Notes: generated by a model from the sequence alone, not told the origin. Positions 46,601 through 49,566 are shown, numbered from the stretch's first letter. The stretch: DNA of 64,000 nt from Pelagimonas sp. (GCA_025210455.1 JAOARQ010000047.1:62001-126000); one strand, 5' to 3'. Made by a program: numbers and translations.

Positions 46601-49566
46601 TGGATCTGATGGCCAATGATCAGATCCCGCTGGGGTCGCAGGTGGTGTTCCTGGGGCTGTCGGTGCTGGGCTTTGACGCCACTGTAACCGAGCAGGACAA
46701 TGGGCTGTGGCGTGTGACGACAGATCAGGATTTCTTTGGTGAAATCACGCTGCGCTATGCGCTGACCAATGAAACCGGGTTCGAAGTGCCCACCACCGTC
46801 ACCATTGATGTGCTTGGGGTGGAAGACGCGCCCGAGGCGCAGAACGATCAGCTGGATATGATCGAAGATACGCAGCTTGCGATCTTTGTGACCGAGCTGC
46901 TGGCGAATGATTCAGACCCGGATCGGCAGGCGATCGCGCTGACCCGCATTCTGGATGCGCAGGGTGTGACGGCTGAGCTGACCGATGACGGTCAGGTGAT
47001 CATCACACCCGATGCCGAACTGTCGGGGGCGGCGTGGTTCACCTATGAAATTCGCGATAGCGGCGGCGCGGTGGATACCGCCCGTGTTGATCTGAGCATC
47101 GAGGCGCAGAATGATGCCCCGGTGATCACTCAGATTGGCCCGCTTTTGGCGGCAGAGGATCAGGCTTTTGCCATTGCTCTGCCTACAGATGCGGTCAGTG
47201 ATGTGGATGGCGATGCGCTGGTGATCGAACTGCGCGGCCCGGATGGCGCGGCGCTGCCGGATTGGATGGATTTCGATCCAGCCACCCTGAGCCTGTCAGG
47301 CACCCTGCCCTTGGATTTTGCGGGGGACATCGCCCTAGAGCTATTTGCAACGGATGGCCGCGCTGATGCGCTGCGTGCCGTGACTCTGCGGGTGGGCGGC
47401 CAGAATGATGCGCCTGTGATGGGGGCGGTTGATCCGATCCTCGGTACAGAAGACACGCCGATTGATGTGATCCTGCCGATTGATCAGGCCACGGATAGCG
47501 ATGGCGATGCGCTTGTCTTTACCCTGCGCGCAGCAGGCGGGGCGGCGCTGCCCGACTGGCTAAGCTTTGACGGCACCACCGGTCGCCTGACAGGCACCCC
47601 GCCACAGGATGCAAATGGTGATGTCGCGCTGGAGCTGGTGGTCAGCGATGGCTTTGTGCAGGTGGTGCAGCCGGTGCAGATCTCGCTGGCGGCTGTGAAC
47701 GATGCGCCGCAGATCACGGTTGGGGTTGGATCTGTCACGGTTCTGGAGAACACCCTGAGTGTCAGCACCGTGCAGGCCAGCGATGTAGACAGCGCAGGGC
47801 TTAGCTTTAGCCTGACAGGCGGTGCGGATCTGGCGTTGTTTGACATTGATGCGATCACAGGTGCCCTGAGCTTCCGGGTGGCCCCGGATTATGAGGAACC
47901 CGCAGATGCGGATGGCGACAACCTGTATCAGGTAGAAGTCACCGCCAGTGATGGCAGCCTGTCTGACAGTCGTCAGGTCAATGTTTCGGTCACGGATGAG
48001 GATGAAGTCGTGTCTGGTGTGTTGATCCTTGGCACTGAGGGCAGCGAATTGATTGTGCCGGGCACTGTGCCCGATGGGCAGCCGCAGCCTACTGATCTTC
48101 CTGATCTGATCGAGGCAGGGGGCGGGGATGACACCCTGTCTGGTGGTCTGGGGAATGATACGCTGGATGGGGGCGCGGGCGAAGATACTGCGCTGCTGAC
48201 CGGCCCACTATCTGACACCACCGTTGCCCAGGGTGATGACGGCGCGCTTCTGCTGAGCCGCAATGGTGAAACCAAAACCCTGCGCAATATAGAGCGTCTT
48301 GATTTTACTGCCAGTACCCACACGCGTGGTCTGAAGCTTTCGGAAAGCGATTTCGACTTTGCCGGGTCGCAGAGCTGGTGGCTGCGTACCAATGAACGCG
48401 CCGAAGATGGCACCACCCTGCGCACGGTTGTGCTGTTTGATGATGGGCGTGTACGGTCAACGCAGACAGAAAATGGCCTGCGCAGCGCGGTTCTGATCGA
48501 AGATCTTGAAGACGCCTTTGTCTGGAGCACAGACAGCTATCACTATGATCCGTCTGGTGATCTGGTGCAGCGGGTTACAACCTATGACAATGGCGATGTG
48601 GCAACGCTGAGCTTTGTCGATGGTGTGCTGCGCAGCCGGTTGACGCAGGACTTCAGCAATCAGGAAGGCTGGTCCAGCGTGCAGGTGGATTATAGCGCGT
48701 CAGGTGATCTGATCCGTGAAGAAGTAACCTTTGACGATGGGTTGATCCGCGCCATTGGGTATGATGCCAGCGGAGCGATCAACCAGCGGATGGTCACCTA
48801 TACCGACGGGCGGATCTATACCTATGACTATGTCAACGGGCTGCGCAGCGCCGTCATGCGCTCTGATCCGGGGGATGTGGTTGGCTGGGTGCAGGACAAC
48901 AGCTTTTATGATGCGGGCGGTCAGTTGACGCAGCGTGTTACCAACTATGATGACGGGCGGATCAAAACCGTCGATTATGCAGCGGGTGCGCGTGTGGCGC
49001 AGATGGTGCAGGACACCGGCAATCTGTTTGACTGGACCTCCGATCGCTTTAGCTATGATGCTGGCGGCACCGTGACCCAAAAGGTGACCGTGTTTGACGC
49101 CGGTCATCAGGAAACCAAAACCTATGCTGCAGGTGTGCTGACAACCGAGCTGATCGAAGATCTGGCAGACAGCTTTGATTGGGTAAGTGATCGCTATAGC
49201 TATGACGCCATCGGGCAAAAGACCCAGCGCCTGACCACCTATGATGACGGGCGTCTGCGTACAGTGGATTACGTTGATGGCCAGCGCAGTCAGGTTCTGC
49301 GTGAAGATCTGGGTGATGCCTATGACTGGACCAGCGTCAGCTTTAGCTTTGATGCCGGCGGCGCAATGACATCGCGTATCGTCACTATGGATGATGGCCG
49401 GGTGAACACATACAGCTATGATGCCGGTGCGCTAAGCCAGCTGCAGCAGGTTGATGGGGCTGATGCCTATGATTGGGCGCTGCGGATCCCCCTTTATGAT
49501 GCGGATGGGCCCGTGTCGAAAAGCATCGAATATGACGATGGCCGCATTGAGACCTGGCTGGTCTGA
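16669..49566 (+). CDS. Giant (about 10,965-residue) calcium-binding RTX / cadherin-like repeat protein, probably type I secreted
   Basis: This is a single uninterrupted frame of 32.9 kb with no stop or frameshift. Order of parts, by residue: 10-960, RTX nonapeptides of GGxGxDxLx type; 960-1470, non-repetitive; 1472-1600, EF-hand-like loops (DLNNNGRIDD, DDNGDGRIDAND, DINEDGVTDAGE); 1600-2300, non-repetitive; 2300-7460, about 34 modules pairing RTX turns with a haemolysin-related sequence (typified by YRIETLRFEDGTVLTHAQL); 7460-8195 and 8690-10450, about 20 cadherin-like domains (NDAP, EDT, LLANDxDxDGD, FxYTVxD), split by another RTX block; 10570-10965, 49-residue YDDGR repeats. It is very acidic and essentially free of cysteine, with no Sec signal peptide, all typical of type I secretion substrates. 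No export genes are nearby. Start ATG 16669 is chosen for AGGAG seven bases upstream; ATG 16642 is an alternative. An adhesin, matrix or predation/defence surface role is plausible but unproven. Confidence 0.93.
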   Translation: MDIEGTLANETLFGSAAEDSINANGGADHVYGRDGDDTIDGGPGNDTLRGEGGDDSLTGGDGPEGPADVDGGNDSLLGGAGNDTLEGGDGHDTLNGGDDDDILRGGEGDDYLNDTDGSNTLEGGDGNDTIDAGDGDDQLSGGDGDDQLVGYSGFDTLSGGDGDDTLSGGDFPDSLSGGEGNDSLSGDTGYDTLKGGEGDDTLDGGDHDDTLQGGDGHDSLLGGSGRDTLEGGKDNDTLEGGNDQDTLDGGDGDDSLLGQGDRDSLIGGLGHDTLDGGRERDTLQGGDGNDSLFGGADDFDDHLSGDGDDDTLDGGEGEDTLLGGTGHDSLLGGAGEFSDSLEGNDGDDWLDGQDGADTLIGGLGDDTLIGGASEDQGADFLEGGEGDDSLQGGGGADTLIGGLGVDTLEGGAGDDLLQGNEGSDSLSGGADNDTLEGADGDDTLIGDAGNDSLLGAQGVDSLIGGEGADTLLGAEGDDTLQGGIGNDSLVGDLGADLLQGGDGDDDLDGGFGDDSLEGGDGNDTIFGGAHLGNDTLEGGLGDDSLDGGVASDTLLGGEGNDDLYGGSGGYVDHLEGGAGDDTLDGGEGDDQLIGGEGHDSLLGGMGNYEDHLEGNEGDDWLDGQGGRDTLIGGAGNDTLIGGTGAYQDSLVGGLGHDSLVGSAGEDILQGDEGDDTLHGAAGADWLSGAIGDDSLSGGDGQDVLIGGLGDDEADGGADADSLWGETGSDTLRGGAGDDLLQGGTEDDLLAGGADADTLWGEEGDDTLQGDAGDDLLIGEIGDDSLDGGADNDNLSGGLGDDTLMGGAGIDTLAGGLGDDSLLGGDGGDALYAGDGDDTLEGGDGRDTLRGEIGDDILRGGADFDRLLGGEGDDSLEGDAGRDTLWGDVGDDTLSGGEDDDDLYGEEGDDSLLGGGGNDLLIGDVGADTLHGGADGDTLQGGEGDDHLFGGAGLNVIDGGEGYETLFYADALTTDGNDIGVLIAPFEDEPEIALYVDGSLASGAFGDSIMGVERLVMSDQIDILRVGAGEGGDGFDPVVIDLGGAEGGGSQGDLIDFSRTDSTYADTGVFFYNGHLSAADPARTQAYLDIRSKFGNQSNRFADELAKEAAAVDFSKGLRFENVDSVTLSDADDRFVLNLQDQGSHSGTGEIRGLGGRDVLYVSSPPAGDLTLDGGADNDMVIAVSGEAIKTVGGLGRDTIINFTFGGELYGDSQNGQVINSDGSVSGVEESVANADQFWYAPNTTIYDAQKHDILTFYGVPLTGGDATAASAGMLAAPFGSDVLGITLDAFTQASVLNPAAHVGMLRTFYDTLVPMIAYLARHDGSMEVVNMTAILWNIATGGLDSPEEVHVGEGQLASPFGRQIVPDMNFATSDIFGNTLLSVESQTGGFKSWTDTYARNVGDFGMLFNFPDVFSILMSASYGMVKHVANRLPGIGVMLAAFDELSTVDAAAWVAGAAARMAKANLWANNQDPLTIDLDGDGIETIAINGSRVFFDQNLNHFAEATGWLDGDDGFLVRDLNNNGRIDDISEMFGFEFGGGFAHLAQFDDNGDGRIDANDAIWSELLVWRDINEDGVTDAGELLTLAELGILSFDLNAEDLDITTPQGADLLASAVVEFENGPIRRMFETIFETNHTYSVYTGEQGLAPWLEGLNIESRGYGDVTDLSVAMANDLAMGQIVADAAAAMVTPDLLDLVQHVGPVLSYWGQTLETTYELTPVLLATDADGAVSLMDYGVYVEDASGGYWVLNSGAQILDGSGDVIARPTLEQVMAQAAGAGQVWQMEQTWSPATRGEAVQFRAEAPYLVRIVDDRAVIDDWGIQNADGSWRLASGRQITGADGTPIASPTVDDILALARSDGQEWRVEEISHNPFAQVPVGEIGIRMTDGNFVDYTVEVTDQDGAFYVWARNLDRALELQFKTGDSREFNLRNYEVDFDTLDEVGVTQDSAYRVEILTPGQFHFAMSLAGLEFHEEMLTAKLDPSTGLIDYKLIEGGDYSASQERYESFIEPTIDLAGVGLLQYFQTAMRLSVRLALQSGLKEFARDIEYDPLRDAYRPTSDREMAPMFEAIFETAPASNEDDAVYDFLVAWFEVLSQVIPDYETADRKYAFDPGLGVDQPFVMQMALTAYDNVPLDVDIYALANAMGVDETQLITHDAVDTSITGHDGVNFWILTDGNQSITGSYAADDEIFTDRIESDVYFAAKESGDDIILDRDLGDHDQLRLSHIRSDDVRAVRDGEDLILYYNDGANFIRLTNQFLGERNIILRDGTRVETGVDEIIFADAQVWDRYRMSFAVVDFERGAGDFNDAYYGSGSEDIMYGGRGNDFLSGGAGGDNYLYERGDGHDVIDDLGNFSFGPLQAGLDFLTFRGEIRKENTRLTRDGDSDNLLITLLDEQGNDTGDSVEIVDYFAGLRLNLGAFGEALGADAGLDYIAPNQIEKIIFESGAAFEFDEIVDEVIANAKTTGDDAIYGVLNDNTLDGGAGDDYLTGRQGFDTYIYGRGYGSDVILDGDMSSSLFGGKDDQITFVDDLRWTDFDFLRDGDSDTLRMRVKGTDDEVIFTDFLDYILLVGFTNAIERFEFADGTVWDLAKLLQHYVDIAGTDGDDSVYGFDHIADRLDGGAGNDRLEGQGGSDTYVFAAGYGQDTVFDQSGAVFSAHGQDTVEFVGLNAGDVAFSRTDLDLIMTIRGTDERIVLENQYVRDGAQRHAIEFFQFADQVLDYTDFNPEDLDLVGSDGAETLTGSNFAETFDARGGDDLIVGGDGGDTYLFDVGYGTDVIVDTRVRAAWNDREGIIVPVDDRVVFGDDITQANVVFTKDGNDLVISVQDRSDTLRIRNQFLDIDNGVEHFDFTDGSTLSIADVEERLNIEGGNRGDNLIKGNPSNPNTLDGRQGDDTLVGGAAEDLYAFGADYGFDRIQEQPDAAGVIDRVQFGASVTRDALRITRDGDDLVIDLGNGADVLTIAGGLGNTRVEEFHFGDGTVLTLEQIIDEMLSGTEASEQLVGLDTRDDTLSGGAGADALLGGAGDDTYQVGLGDTSTSISDSAGIDRLVFGSGIAPEQVAFRNIDGDLLITLAGTGERIVVLGGYKATPVESFEFEDGTILTIQQVRDQLRLNADYSGQDILDTSDFEPSVVLNAGRGHDKILLAQDSIVAFQSGGGIDQVEMGYQVTQATLRILDYTSDQVLVRQSDGQSDDLILSFPGDGDMIVIKGALGRGAVPKVVFSNFVEWGADDLVQALVEGQSNAGDNVIRGSDRADTLDGGAGDDVLRGDRGDDTYRFRLGDGQDVIEDPQGFDRLELTGYRPGEVRVERLAEDRDDLLLTFLLSDDAILIRDAAIDEIVFGDGTLWTRDMLLDLVNAVGTDGDDLLRGTAGDETYRPRLGNDVIVDGTGNDIYEFARGDGQDRISTAGPADGFGTIRFAADIALEDLAVKRDAQGNLVLTIAGGDDRLTLIDPVGDPDAIIGTLQFADGRSQLIADLARAIAPTDGDDHIITPSGPLAIGAEPGGTLFGQGGNDTLVSGRGSDVLNGGAGNDLLKGHSGGDIYVFAQGSGQDTIADVEGLSAAAVDRVQFGAGIQPQDLRVIATGTDLVIGFAGTQDRLTIQNMFDRQGLDSRIEEFVFSSGEVWDLARIIAFATAGGDADEIIDLGQSTAFDATLAGGAGNDVLAGGRGDSVYRFAPGDGRDVVFEAANWTSSTDRIEFGAGFAPADMVAVQQGNDLLIRFVGSGDQLLVRNQFAYSQPAIESFAFEGTLPLSAADVAAAVVSEEQAQRLVTPSVAGTNPFGDPLFGEAGSSAGAQTGGATGGALASPQPRRIVATDGVAEVFDSFVPLIDDGTGLITIAGFETGDLGDKLDIRLAQDLIGEVVARQEGADTYVYFVDTGVTALDAARQLFRLEGTALDDLTSGNFNGSPFVSAAPMALEGTNDAEALTGGWGDDTLTGYNGADTLEGGQGNDLLSGRHQNDIYVFEMGFGQDTVSDNGVNSLSPADEIRFGAGFDPADLRVQVDGADLILSFVGSDDSVRLDRSMSNNRYRIETLRFEDGTVLTHAQLVAMGLVGDDSDQILNGSFDGEQISAAGGNDSLFAGDGDDTLNGGAGNDLLSGGEANDLYRFNAGFGQDTISDDGHQIWSFADVIEFGAGLDLADLRVSTQDADLVLRFEGSEDRLTIENSLTSQRNRIETLRFDDGSELTHAQLTALAWQPQEADQHVDGSRDADLIALGAGNDSVYGLGGADTLNGGSGHDYLSGGEQSDIYQFDAGFGHDTISDNGHGTWSMADEIRFGSGLGAADLRVQAEGNDLILRFAGQDNSIRLENTLSSNRYRIETLRFEDGTSLSHADLVQLALAGTADDQSLSGGYDADAIHAAGGNDSLFGLAGHDTLEGGSGNDALSGGAGSDLYLFDAGFGQDVVADNGRANLSPADVIRFGVGLSLDDLWVRRDGDDLVLGFGSQEDRLRIENGVSNGYYIIETLEFADGRSLRHADLLARLPGFTAGDDRGQADATAQVMDGLAGDDTLTGEAGDDTLSGGAGFDSLAGGTGADELSGGADNDTLLGGDHADRLSGDAGDDLLQGGAGNDTYLFSAGFGHDVIDDYDGIPLWAGTDELRFDATVQPADVTVYHDGPDLVLVLVATGDQLRLKGTVDGGAKRIETVVFEADGSSLNHADLLASALPWEGPNGITQAGTVAGNLLQGTDADDLITGLPTGSHMDGGAGNDSLQGGAQDETLTGGSGNDLLQGGAGNDTYRFEAGFGQDLLQDGGTNAAGANIDVIEFGAGILPGDLRIEQHGDDLVLRVVTTQDRLTITDGALAAPATGGIDELRFEDGTVWNHAYLLANMVAPNPDGQDIIPVTGGVADSLTGSAGDETLQGLLENDTLNGAGGNDSLYGGSGNDLLIGGTGNDVLDGGEGNDTYRFGADFGRDQIWESSFGEMPAFNIIEFETDFAAADLQVLRDTVNNQLVLRFAASGDEVRVPMPADAGGLDEGPDLGGDFGGDLGGDFGEEGPGGAPAIAEVHFLADGTILTSADLMAMATDHVITALGGDAVADTLASAAQGQVISGLGGDDQLDGQGLNATLLGNGGDDLLISTGGGRALLNGGDGDDTYRVTGDFDLVELRSSDETGNTLDLSSFASTDFVAEYDSNYNAQLSQVGGEGRIRFDYRAVNSITFSDVTWDWDDFETAANGTAQRGAFVTGSAGSVLTGSAFDDQLSGYSASELLEGLAGSDNLYGGNGDDTLRGGAGHDQLEGARGNDTYEFDAGFGHDRLILSTHSADQDIIRFGATILPAQVQVISLGGDLLLSVDGGQSTLRLVNPQGSTGTPIAQVIFTDGTIWSPQDLASMAVAGPAALNGTAVDDSLTGGAGPDLLQGGAGADTLIGGVGQDTLQGGAGLDHLTGGAGDDTLRDHDGGALFHFSAGFGQDAIDAQRAGSAIVFDATIMPADLQVESRYLGGPIILQVIGSPDRITLEWGSDQGVAEVRFADGTIWSATDLEAMVSIVPGTSISGDNPPMPQGGVGDDTLTGNSGANSLIGQGGNDSLNGEYGDDTLVGGAGDDQLNGGRGDDAYHFSAGFGQDVILHTGSFSDEDAIVFDATIPVGALVVEQAAGSDDLVLRVAGTEDRVTIINGAVSGFLHEVQFADGTVWDRAQLLAQVTVPAGSEINSSVADETLTGAALDDHLRGLGGDDLITGQAGRDTLDGGAGNDTMQGGAGNDLLVDPSGDDTYRFDLGDGVDRILDQAGADRLEFGAGIAPGDISVVSRGDDLILRINGTLDRVELLGAIGPDVRTTGQVSFADGTVWSFADVVARLLAGDDSAQVLQGTALDDTIQGLGGDDDIAGALGDDSLLGGAGSDTLSGGEGADTLDGGAGADLLQGGVGNDTYRFGLGDGNVTISDSEGVDQIVLNAGLLPAALQVFAVGDDLHLPVTGSEDRLILQGVLADGAAEIEQLVFADGTVWTHAQMLGMAAANAAEDDVITGDDSAETIASGLGADSVDAAGGADSLDAGAGDDTLQGGAENDTLRGGAGRDSLNDVSGDDLYLFDLGDGQDEIRDESGVDALQLGAGIGVADLVVTAANVDDLLIRIAGTEDRFMLRGALSDPDRVIEELRFDNGDVLTFADLLALMQTATAADDLLIGTDGAETLLGQDGDDTLVARDGDDLLQGGAGADLLQAGLGQDTLAGGTGPDTLQGGAGDDTYRFGSGDGQVQIDDSFGMDRLELSAPIAPGDIVVRRQGDDIELRLPGEDRLTLLDAMGTGAIETIAFADGTIWDQAELLRQATSGTTGDDSYQGTDGADELIGLGGDDTLQGGLGADLLSGGAGADDLSGGADADTLTGGQGADTLRGGTADDTYLFSAGDGVDLIEDQGDSAGDVLRIEGYALSALRFSRTGDDGADLTIRFAGSTDRITVAGAFAGTAGRIDTIEVAQDGAVLDWPAIEARVQPDLGVDGQALYGDETDNNLTGSALADYIQGGAGADTLSGGAGDDIFGDLLADTSVDLLTGGAGRDIYRYLPSFDVPDDLAEDVITDFTAGDTGDILRLASSVPNPFASGHLSLSQDGADTLVMLMLSDGSSRSVLRLLNVDKDLLTPANFGGISLEREASGVSDDDTGNVLNGSPSQDLIFGNGGADTISGYAGADSLAGGADDDLLSGGFGDDALAGESGHDHLSGGAGNDTLSGGAGNDTLRGGDDDAQFSGDDVFRGGAGDDDLQGGEEDDLYLFGAFDGHDHLSDTGGVDAIRFDTGIAPGDVLVVQIGEDLELRVQGGDTRIRLTGALTDPIGTDIEEVRFESGEIWDRTAMLTRAMAATEGDDALQLLTGEVLSGQGGNDTLTGRDADDTIIGGAGDDLLQGGAGADTYQIALNDGQDDIDDALGANIIEFGAGIVPADVTLVPGQPTIVLQVAGANNRIDTGYAPDPAMALAEVRFDDGTVWTAQMLVDMALAATVGDDVIHGSGAGETLAGQAGDDHLLAHAGADDLRGGTGVDLLEGGTGDDTYHFDLGDDQDRIWDQDGDDVLVLGAGITAADIRVSQSSDGSAMILHIGADGDRVRIEDALGRGQIETLRFEDGTEWGMAELLARVPSNLDDAIFGDDTDNPLAGGLGNDRISGGAGNDAYLFTAGDGRDILRDQARSSDDTLTIVGYGAEDLRFVRLGSESPDLAIKFVGSDDQILIADGLRTNGAGIERIIVQDDGTEYTIADVLNLISDAQASDGADIIIGTDGADDLSSGAGNDLMVGLRGNDTFRYGIGDGDDRIDGLESGRSTVILRDYTPDDLLRVERAGPDSLDLVLMFETLGDRLVIKDALSRINGLGPRELTVEFADGTVWTRDDMRARVIADVSGDGAESVYGFDGDDLIDLTPGDDQIEGGAGADTYLFSAGDGHDWIIDRGTEAGEIDVLRLEGIDPNGIGISRLFQGSDTVLFEFAASLGDSLTVLDALSMDGTSVEQYVFDDGTSWTRDQLVIMLDNTTPVALDDGFFAATTGQEIVIQLSDVLRNDFDADGDALRLVSVDADPDGQASIDGDGNLRFTSVEGFTGSTTIRYVITDDRNAFAEAQINVNVRPVALAQDDHGFTVLEDEFLTIRVERLLSNDADGDRMIVGQVFDAVGGTVSLSSDGNIAFTPDDHFNGPARFSYAANTPEGGRAEAVVYIDVTPVNDAPTARNDSGFTALEDTPFTIQAADLLSNDSDIDGDAMVLASVTPNEDLFVVLDAQGNVHVTPAEDFFGTASFTYTVTDSGGLSSTATAQVTVLADNDGTDARNDRIETDQFGDVLLEDNPIIISLDRLIANDSHVLGELSLARVFGAQGGRVRLLDNQTVLFEPRDDFNGEARFQYTIDDGQGGRDTATVVLNYQPVNDRPVARDDRYRDEQLSHILRGTQDTDLVIPILELLKNDYDVEGYAVSFETATGAINGDLVVENGTVIFTPDDGFWGEATFGYSITDPEGLVDGGVVTMYFDATSDAPPVAISDQVLIPEDIPTTIQISTLLANDWDVDNDTLQIIGWRPVDPLSDFLTFGLEAVGDMNGTIELDQNGDFLFTPFIDATRSSGFVYLLSDGTGRTTEGFVDIEIVASNDDPTVVEDPGFVTPLDVPLVIRISDLLFNDFDIEQVDTDGDGTSDFDLDDPDRPRPEFVGVDAIWDPVELAQGNRVSVGSFEVVTFRGEQFLVARFAPGYTGPLTIEYRIRDEEGLEDTGFAYANIADFYGQELTGTPQVDYLEGNDLDELLQGYRRDDWVVAKGGDDTIHTGQGADLIEAGAGDDLINAGDDADIVRGGAGFDILQFDGSNTGVRADLSTLIGQGGFAEGDRYQDLEGFEGTAYNDTLGGDDHANLLSGAAGADLLQGRGGADTLQGGLGNDTLWGGAGADSLTGGEGRDLASYEGSEQGVVVSLRNGTALGGDATGDVLSGIENLSGTDHDDMLEGDGADNALSGGRGVDTLRGGDGDDTLSGGRGADLLQGGAGLDVADYTLSETGIAIDLQAGTATGGDAAGDVLEDIEIIQASYHNDTLMGDADDNRFRGGRGADVIDGRGGFDTADYARADEAVAVNLETGQGTAGEAQGDSLTSIEMLIGSVHDDTFVGSSGEDVFDGGFGADELRGGAGSDDYLFGFDSGADQIIEQGAMADTDRVVMGAGIAAKDVSLLRQGDDLFIELERDDGYLIDTVTVQGHFLGEETGIEAITFEDGTVWDRTGISAGLRDGRFNALDDVYRFGTEDEIALIDPADLIANDAQSGIEDLQLVSVQNAEHGQVWITDEGMIAFEGVQDHFGDAFFAYTVRDPLGRESTARVEVNLSPVNDAPVAVDDALVYGVEDEPLRIRLETLLANDYDVDGDNALEGLRIVSAMPLTDADGDDLRSYEDKKNYDGPATDVTWKLDGQYIELLSRPDHFGFAGFRYVLQDNDGAQSTADVEIYLAPVNDAPRIKDRAVWAKLEETTTFTVDQLMQKVYDVEGDGFTFVGLHLGADGNASTNGVETYDPLTGEIGFTPYQLGAASIAFDVIDDRGAEATLEFNIQVRPQNLGPDARDDNGIRMLQDGLLVIDPADLLANDTDPDGDALIFDSVYRFAENGKVRVNDDGLIEFAARPNYNGAASFEYTVSDGRGGTDTAVVNLTILPVNSGPELRNDVVFGQEDGPLYVIPAEAFGDDRDAEGDVIFFDGVALQGQLEKRFLSAEYTLRATSANNTDLPDWLVFDETTLTFTGTAPAEWQGALEVAVFVSDPVSGAVHPFRFVFEADRVTDDLPSGISVHDAVLGGFELRQDYSWSLGQGDDIARFDISAGSFEAETAAGRPLPSWLVYDAQTRSLAISEFGVEAGDTAERVRITFTPDAKPDLPENTFYATDRGFALEFMIDPADPQLALINSILAGDPALAGAGVLGLDLTGATLTALRESTAPLDSWLSFDADTLTFSGTPPSHYVGAVPVRLDLTGAGWPDMSIITEAVVDETYTVIAPGNSSPFRVEDQAERIDLSAPEDFNGAVAFTYDARDEKGGTSDESASIVFNVTATREAPVAHQDLVALFEGGQISFALRDLLENDRDDDGDWLRITDISDAGYGALTVELGQMVVNAPGDLVSLSGGSWSATLADRSDLPDWMQIDATSGAVTAIIPLDVRGSYDIRFFNSDGVQSQSAEVRASFDGNAGAVVHYVPDAGFHGEDIVTYTLTDDAEGVVSGQVVLDVASLLDPPLAELDQLTMFEDSSLTFDPADLLANDSDVDGDPIRFVSVQDAEHGQVSFDGTQITFTPDANFSGTARFTYTVSDDRHGTSTGEVEVNVISTNQRPEAVTDVISVQEDTPYEFTLADLLANDVDADGDAISFVSLRDKASGGRILELPDGRYQFVPDENVTGEVSFRYMITDGRARDWGTVTFDVQPVNDAPIANPDGHFLGEQDTAFRIDFADLLFNDRDVEGDSFQIVEVFDADNGTVWQDGNAAMFQGRDGYFGDGGFHYRVTDEHGATSIGYASVLVLPQFDVPVAVSDAGYEMLEDSFLDLDPLDLMANDQIPLGSQVVFLGLSVLGFDATVTEQDNGLWRVTTDQDFFGEITLRYALTNETGFEVPTTVTIDVLGVEDAPEAQNDQLDMIEDTQLAIFVTELLANDSDPDRQAIALTRILDAQGVTAELTDDGQVIITPDAELSGAAWFTYEIRDSGGAVDTARVDLSIEAQNDAPVITQIGPLLAAEDQAFAIALPTDAVSDVDGDALVIELRGPDGAALPDWMDFDPATLSLSGTLPLDFAGDIALELFATDGRADALRAVTLRVGGQNDAPVMGAVDPILGTEDTPIDVILPIDQATDSDGDALVFTLRAAGGAALPDWLSFDGTTGRLTGTPPQDANGDVALELVVSDGFVQVVQPVQISLAAVNDAPQITVGVGSVTVLENTLSVSTVQASDVDSAGLSFSLTGGADLALFDIDAITGALSFRVAPDYEEPADADGDNLYQVEVTASDGSLSDSRQVNVSVTDEDEVVSGVLILGTEGSELIVPGTVPDGQPQPTDLPDLIEAGGGDDTLSGGLGNDTLDGGAGEDTALLTGPLSDTTVAQGDDGALLLSRNGETKTLRNIERLDFTASTHTRGLKLSESDFDFAGSQSWWLRTNERAEDGTTLRTVVLFDDGRVRSTQTENGLRSAVLIEDLEDAFVWSTDSYHYDPSGDLVQRVTTYDNGDVATLSFVDGVLRSRLTQDFSNQEGWSSVQVDYSASGDLIREEVTFDDGLIRAIGYDASGAINQRMVTYTDGRIYTYDYVNGLRSAVMRSDPGDVVGWVQDNSFYDAGGQLTQRVTNYDDGRIKTVDYAAGARVAQMVQDTGNLFDWTSDRFSYDAGGTVTQKVTVFDAGHQETKTYAAGVLTTELIEDLADSFDWVSDRYSYDAIGQKTQRLTTYDDGRLRTVDYVDGQRSQVLREDLGDAYDWTSVSFSFDAGGAMTSRIVTMDDGRVNTYSYDAGALSQLQQVDGADAYDWALRIPLYDADGPVSKSIEYDDGRIETWLV
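16705..19560 (+). repeat. N-terminal RTX nonapeptide block
   Basis: This stretch of about 2.85 kb encodes roughly one hundred GGxGxDxLx-type nonapeptides (27-bp units) with little interruption, starting within 15 residues of the N-terminus. Each pair of repeats forms a calcium-filled beta-roll turn on export. RTX blocks are usually C-terminal, so this position is unusual. Confidence 0.9.
21082..21480 (+). other. EF-hand-like calcium-binding segment of the giant protein
   Basis: The segment starts with DPLTIDLDGDGIE, a motif common in large RTX proteins. Three further loops with EF-hand/dockerin spacing follow: DLNNNGRIDD, DDNGDGRIDAND and DINEDGVTDAGE. The loops match DxNxDGxI/VxxxE/D closely. 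Confidence 0.8.
27960..28420 (+). other. Internal segment resembling a type I secretion C-terminal target domain
   Basis: It reads as a low-complexity linker rich in Gly and Ala (GSSAGAQTGGATGGALASPQ), then a domain with TIAGFETGDLGDKLDIR and TYVYFVDTG and ending LDDLTSGNF. This order is like the end of many secreted RTX proteins, but lies in the middle of the chain. It may mark an ancient fusion point. Confidence 0.5.
36110..36470 (+). other. Second internal type-I-target-like segment
   Basis: The sequence LLTGGAGRDIYRY, then VITDFTAGDTGDILRL, LVMLMLSDGSS and LLTPANFGG has the RTX turn - 'DFxxGxxxDxLxL' - hydrophobic - 'xxNF' order of RTX C-terminal ends, but is internal. The module array resumes straight after. 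Confidence 0.5.
39046..41250 (+). repeat. Cadherin-like domain array, first part (about seven domains)
   Basis: About seven domains of 90-130 residues follow the pattern P-V-A-x-D-D, then E-D-x-x-x-x-I, L-L-x-N-D-x-D-x-D-G-D, F-T-P-x-x-x-F-x-G and Y-x-x-x-D. These bacterial cadherin-like (VCBS/Cadherin_5-type) folds form extended, calcium-stiffened rods in large adhesins. The seventh is enlarged by an insert with VDTDGDGTSDFDLDD. Confidence 0.85.
41255..42720 (+). repeat. RTX block inserted between cadherin-like arrays
   Basis: RTX nonapeptides alternate with three copies of a longer unit containing 'VVVSLRNGTALGGDATGD'-like sequence (also AIDLQAGTATGGDAAGD and AVNLETGQGTAGEAQGD), followed by a final haemolysin-related module. 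This triplet unit is not found elsewhere in the chain. Confidence 0.8.
42730..48010 (+). repeat. Cadherin-like and dystroglycan-type domain array, second part
   Basis: About eleven cadherin-like domains like those of the first part are followed by two dystroglycan-type/He_PIG domains (LPDWMDFDPATLSLSGTLP and LPDWLSFDGTTGRLTGTPP) and a classical cadherin-like domain (TVLENTLSVSTVQASDVD, ITGALSFRVAPDYEEP). One or two domains near 44.0-45.0 kb also carry He_PIG inserts (LPDWLVFDETTLTFTGTAP). Confidence 0.85.
48376..49566 (+). repeat. C-terminal 49-residue 'YDDGR' repeats
   Basis: Units begin with Trp codons at 48376, 48523, 48670, 48886, 49033, 49180, 49327 and 49474. All steps are exactly 147 bp except one of 216 bp (147+69, a partial extra unit). 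The pattern is W-x-S-D-x-x-S-Y-D-A-x-G-x-x-T-Q-R-x-T-x-Y-D-D-G-R, then T-x-D-Y-x-x-G and a D-rich end. The last unit stops after 30 residues at the C-terminus. It is loosely like RHS/YD repeats, but longer and more regular. Confidence 0.9.
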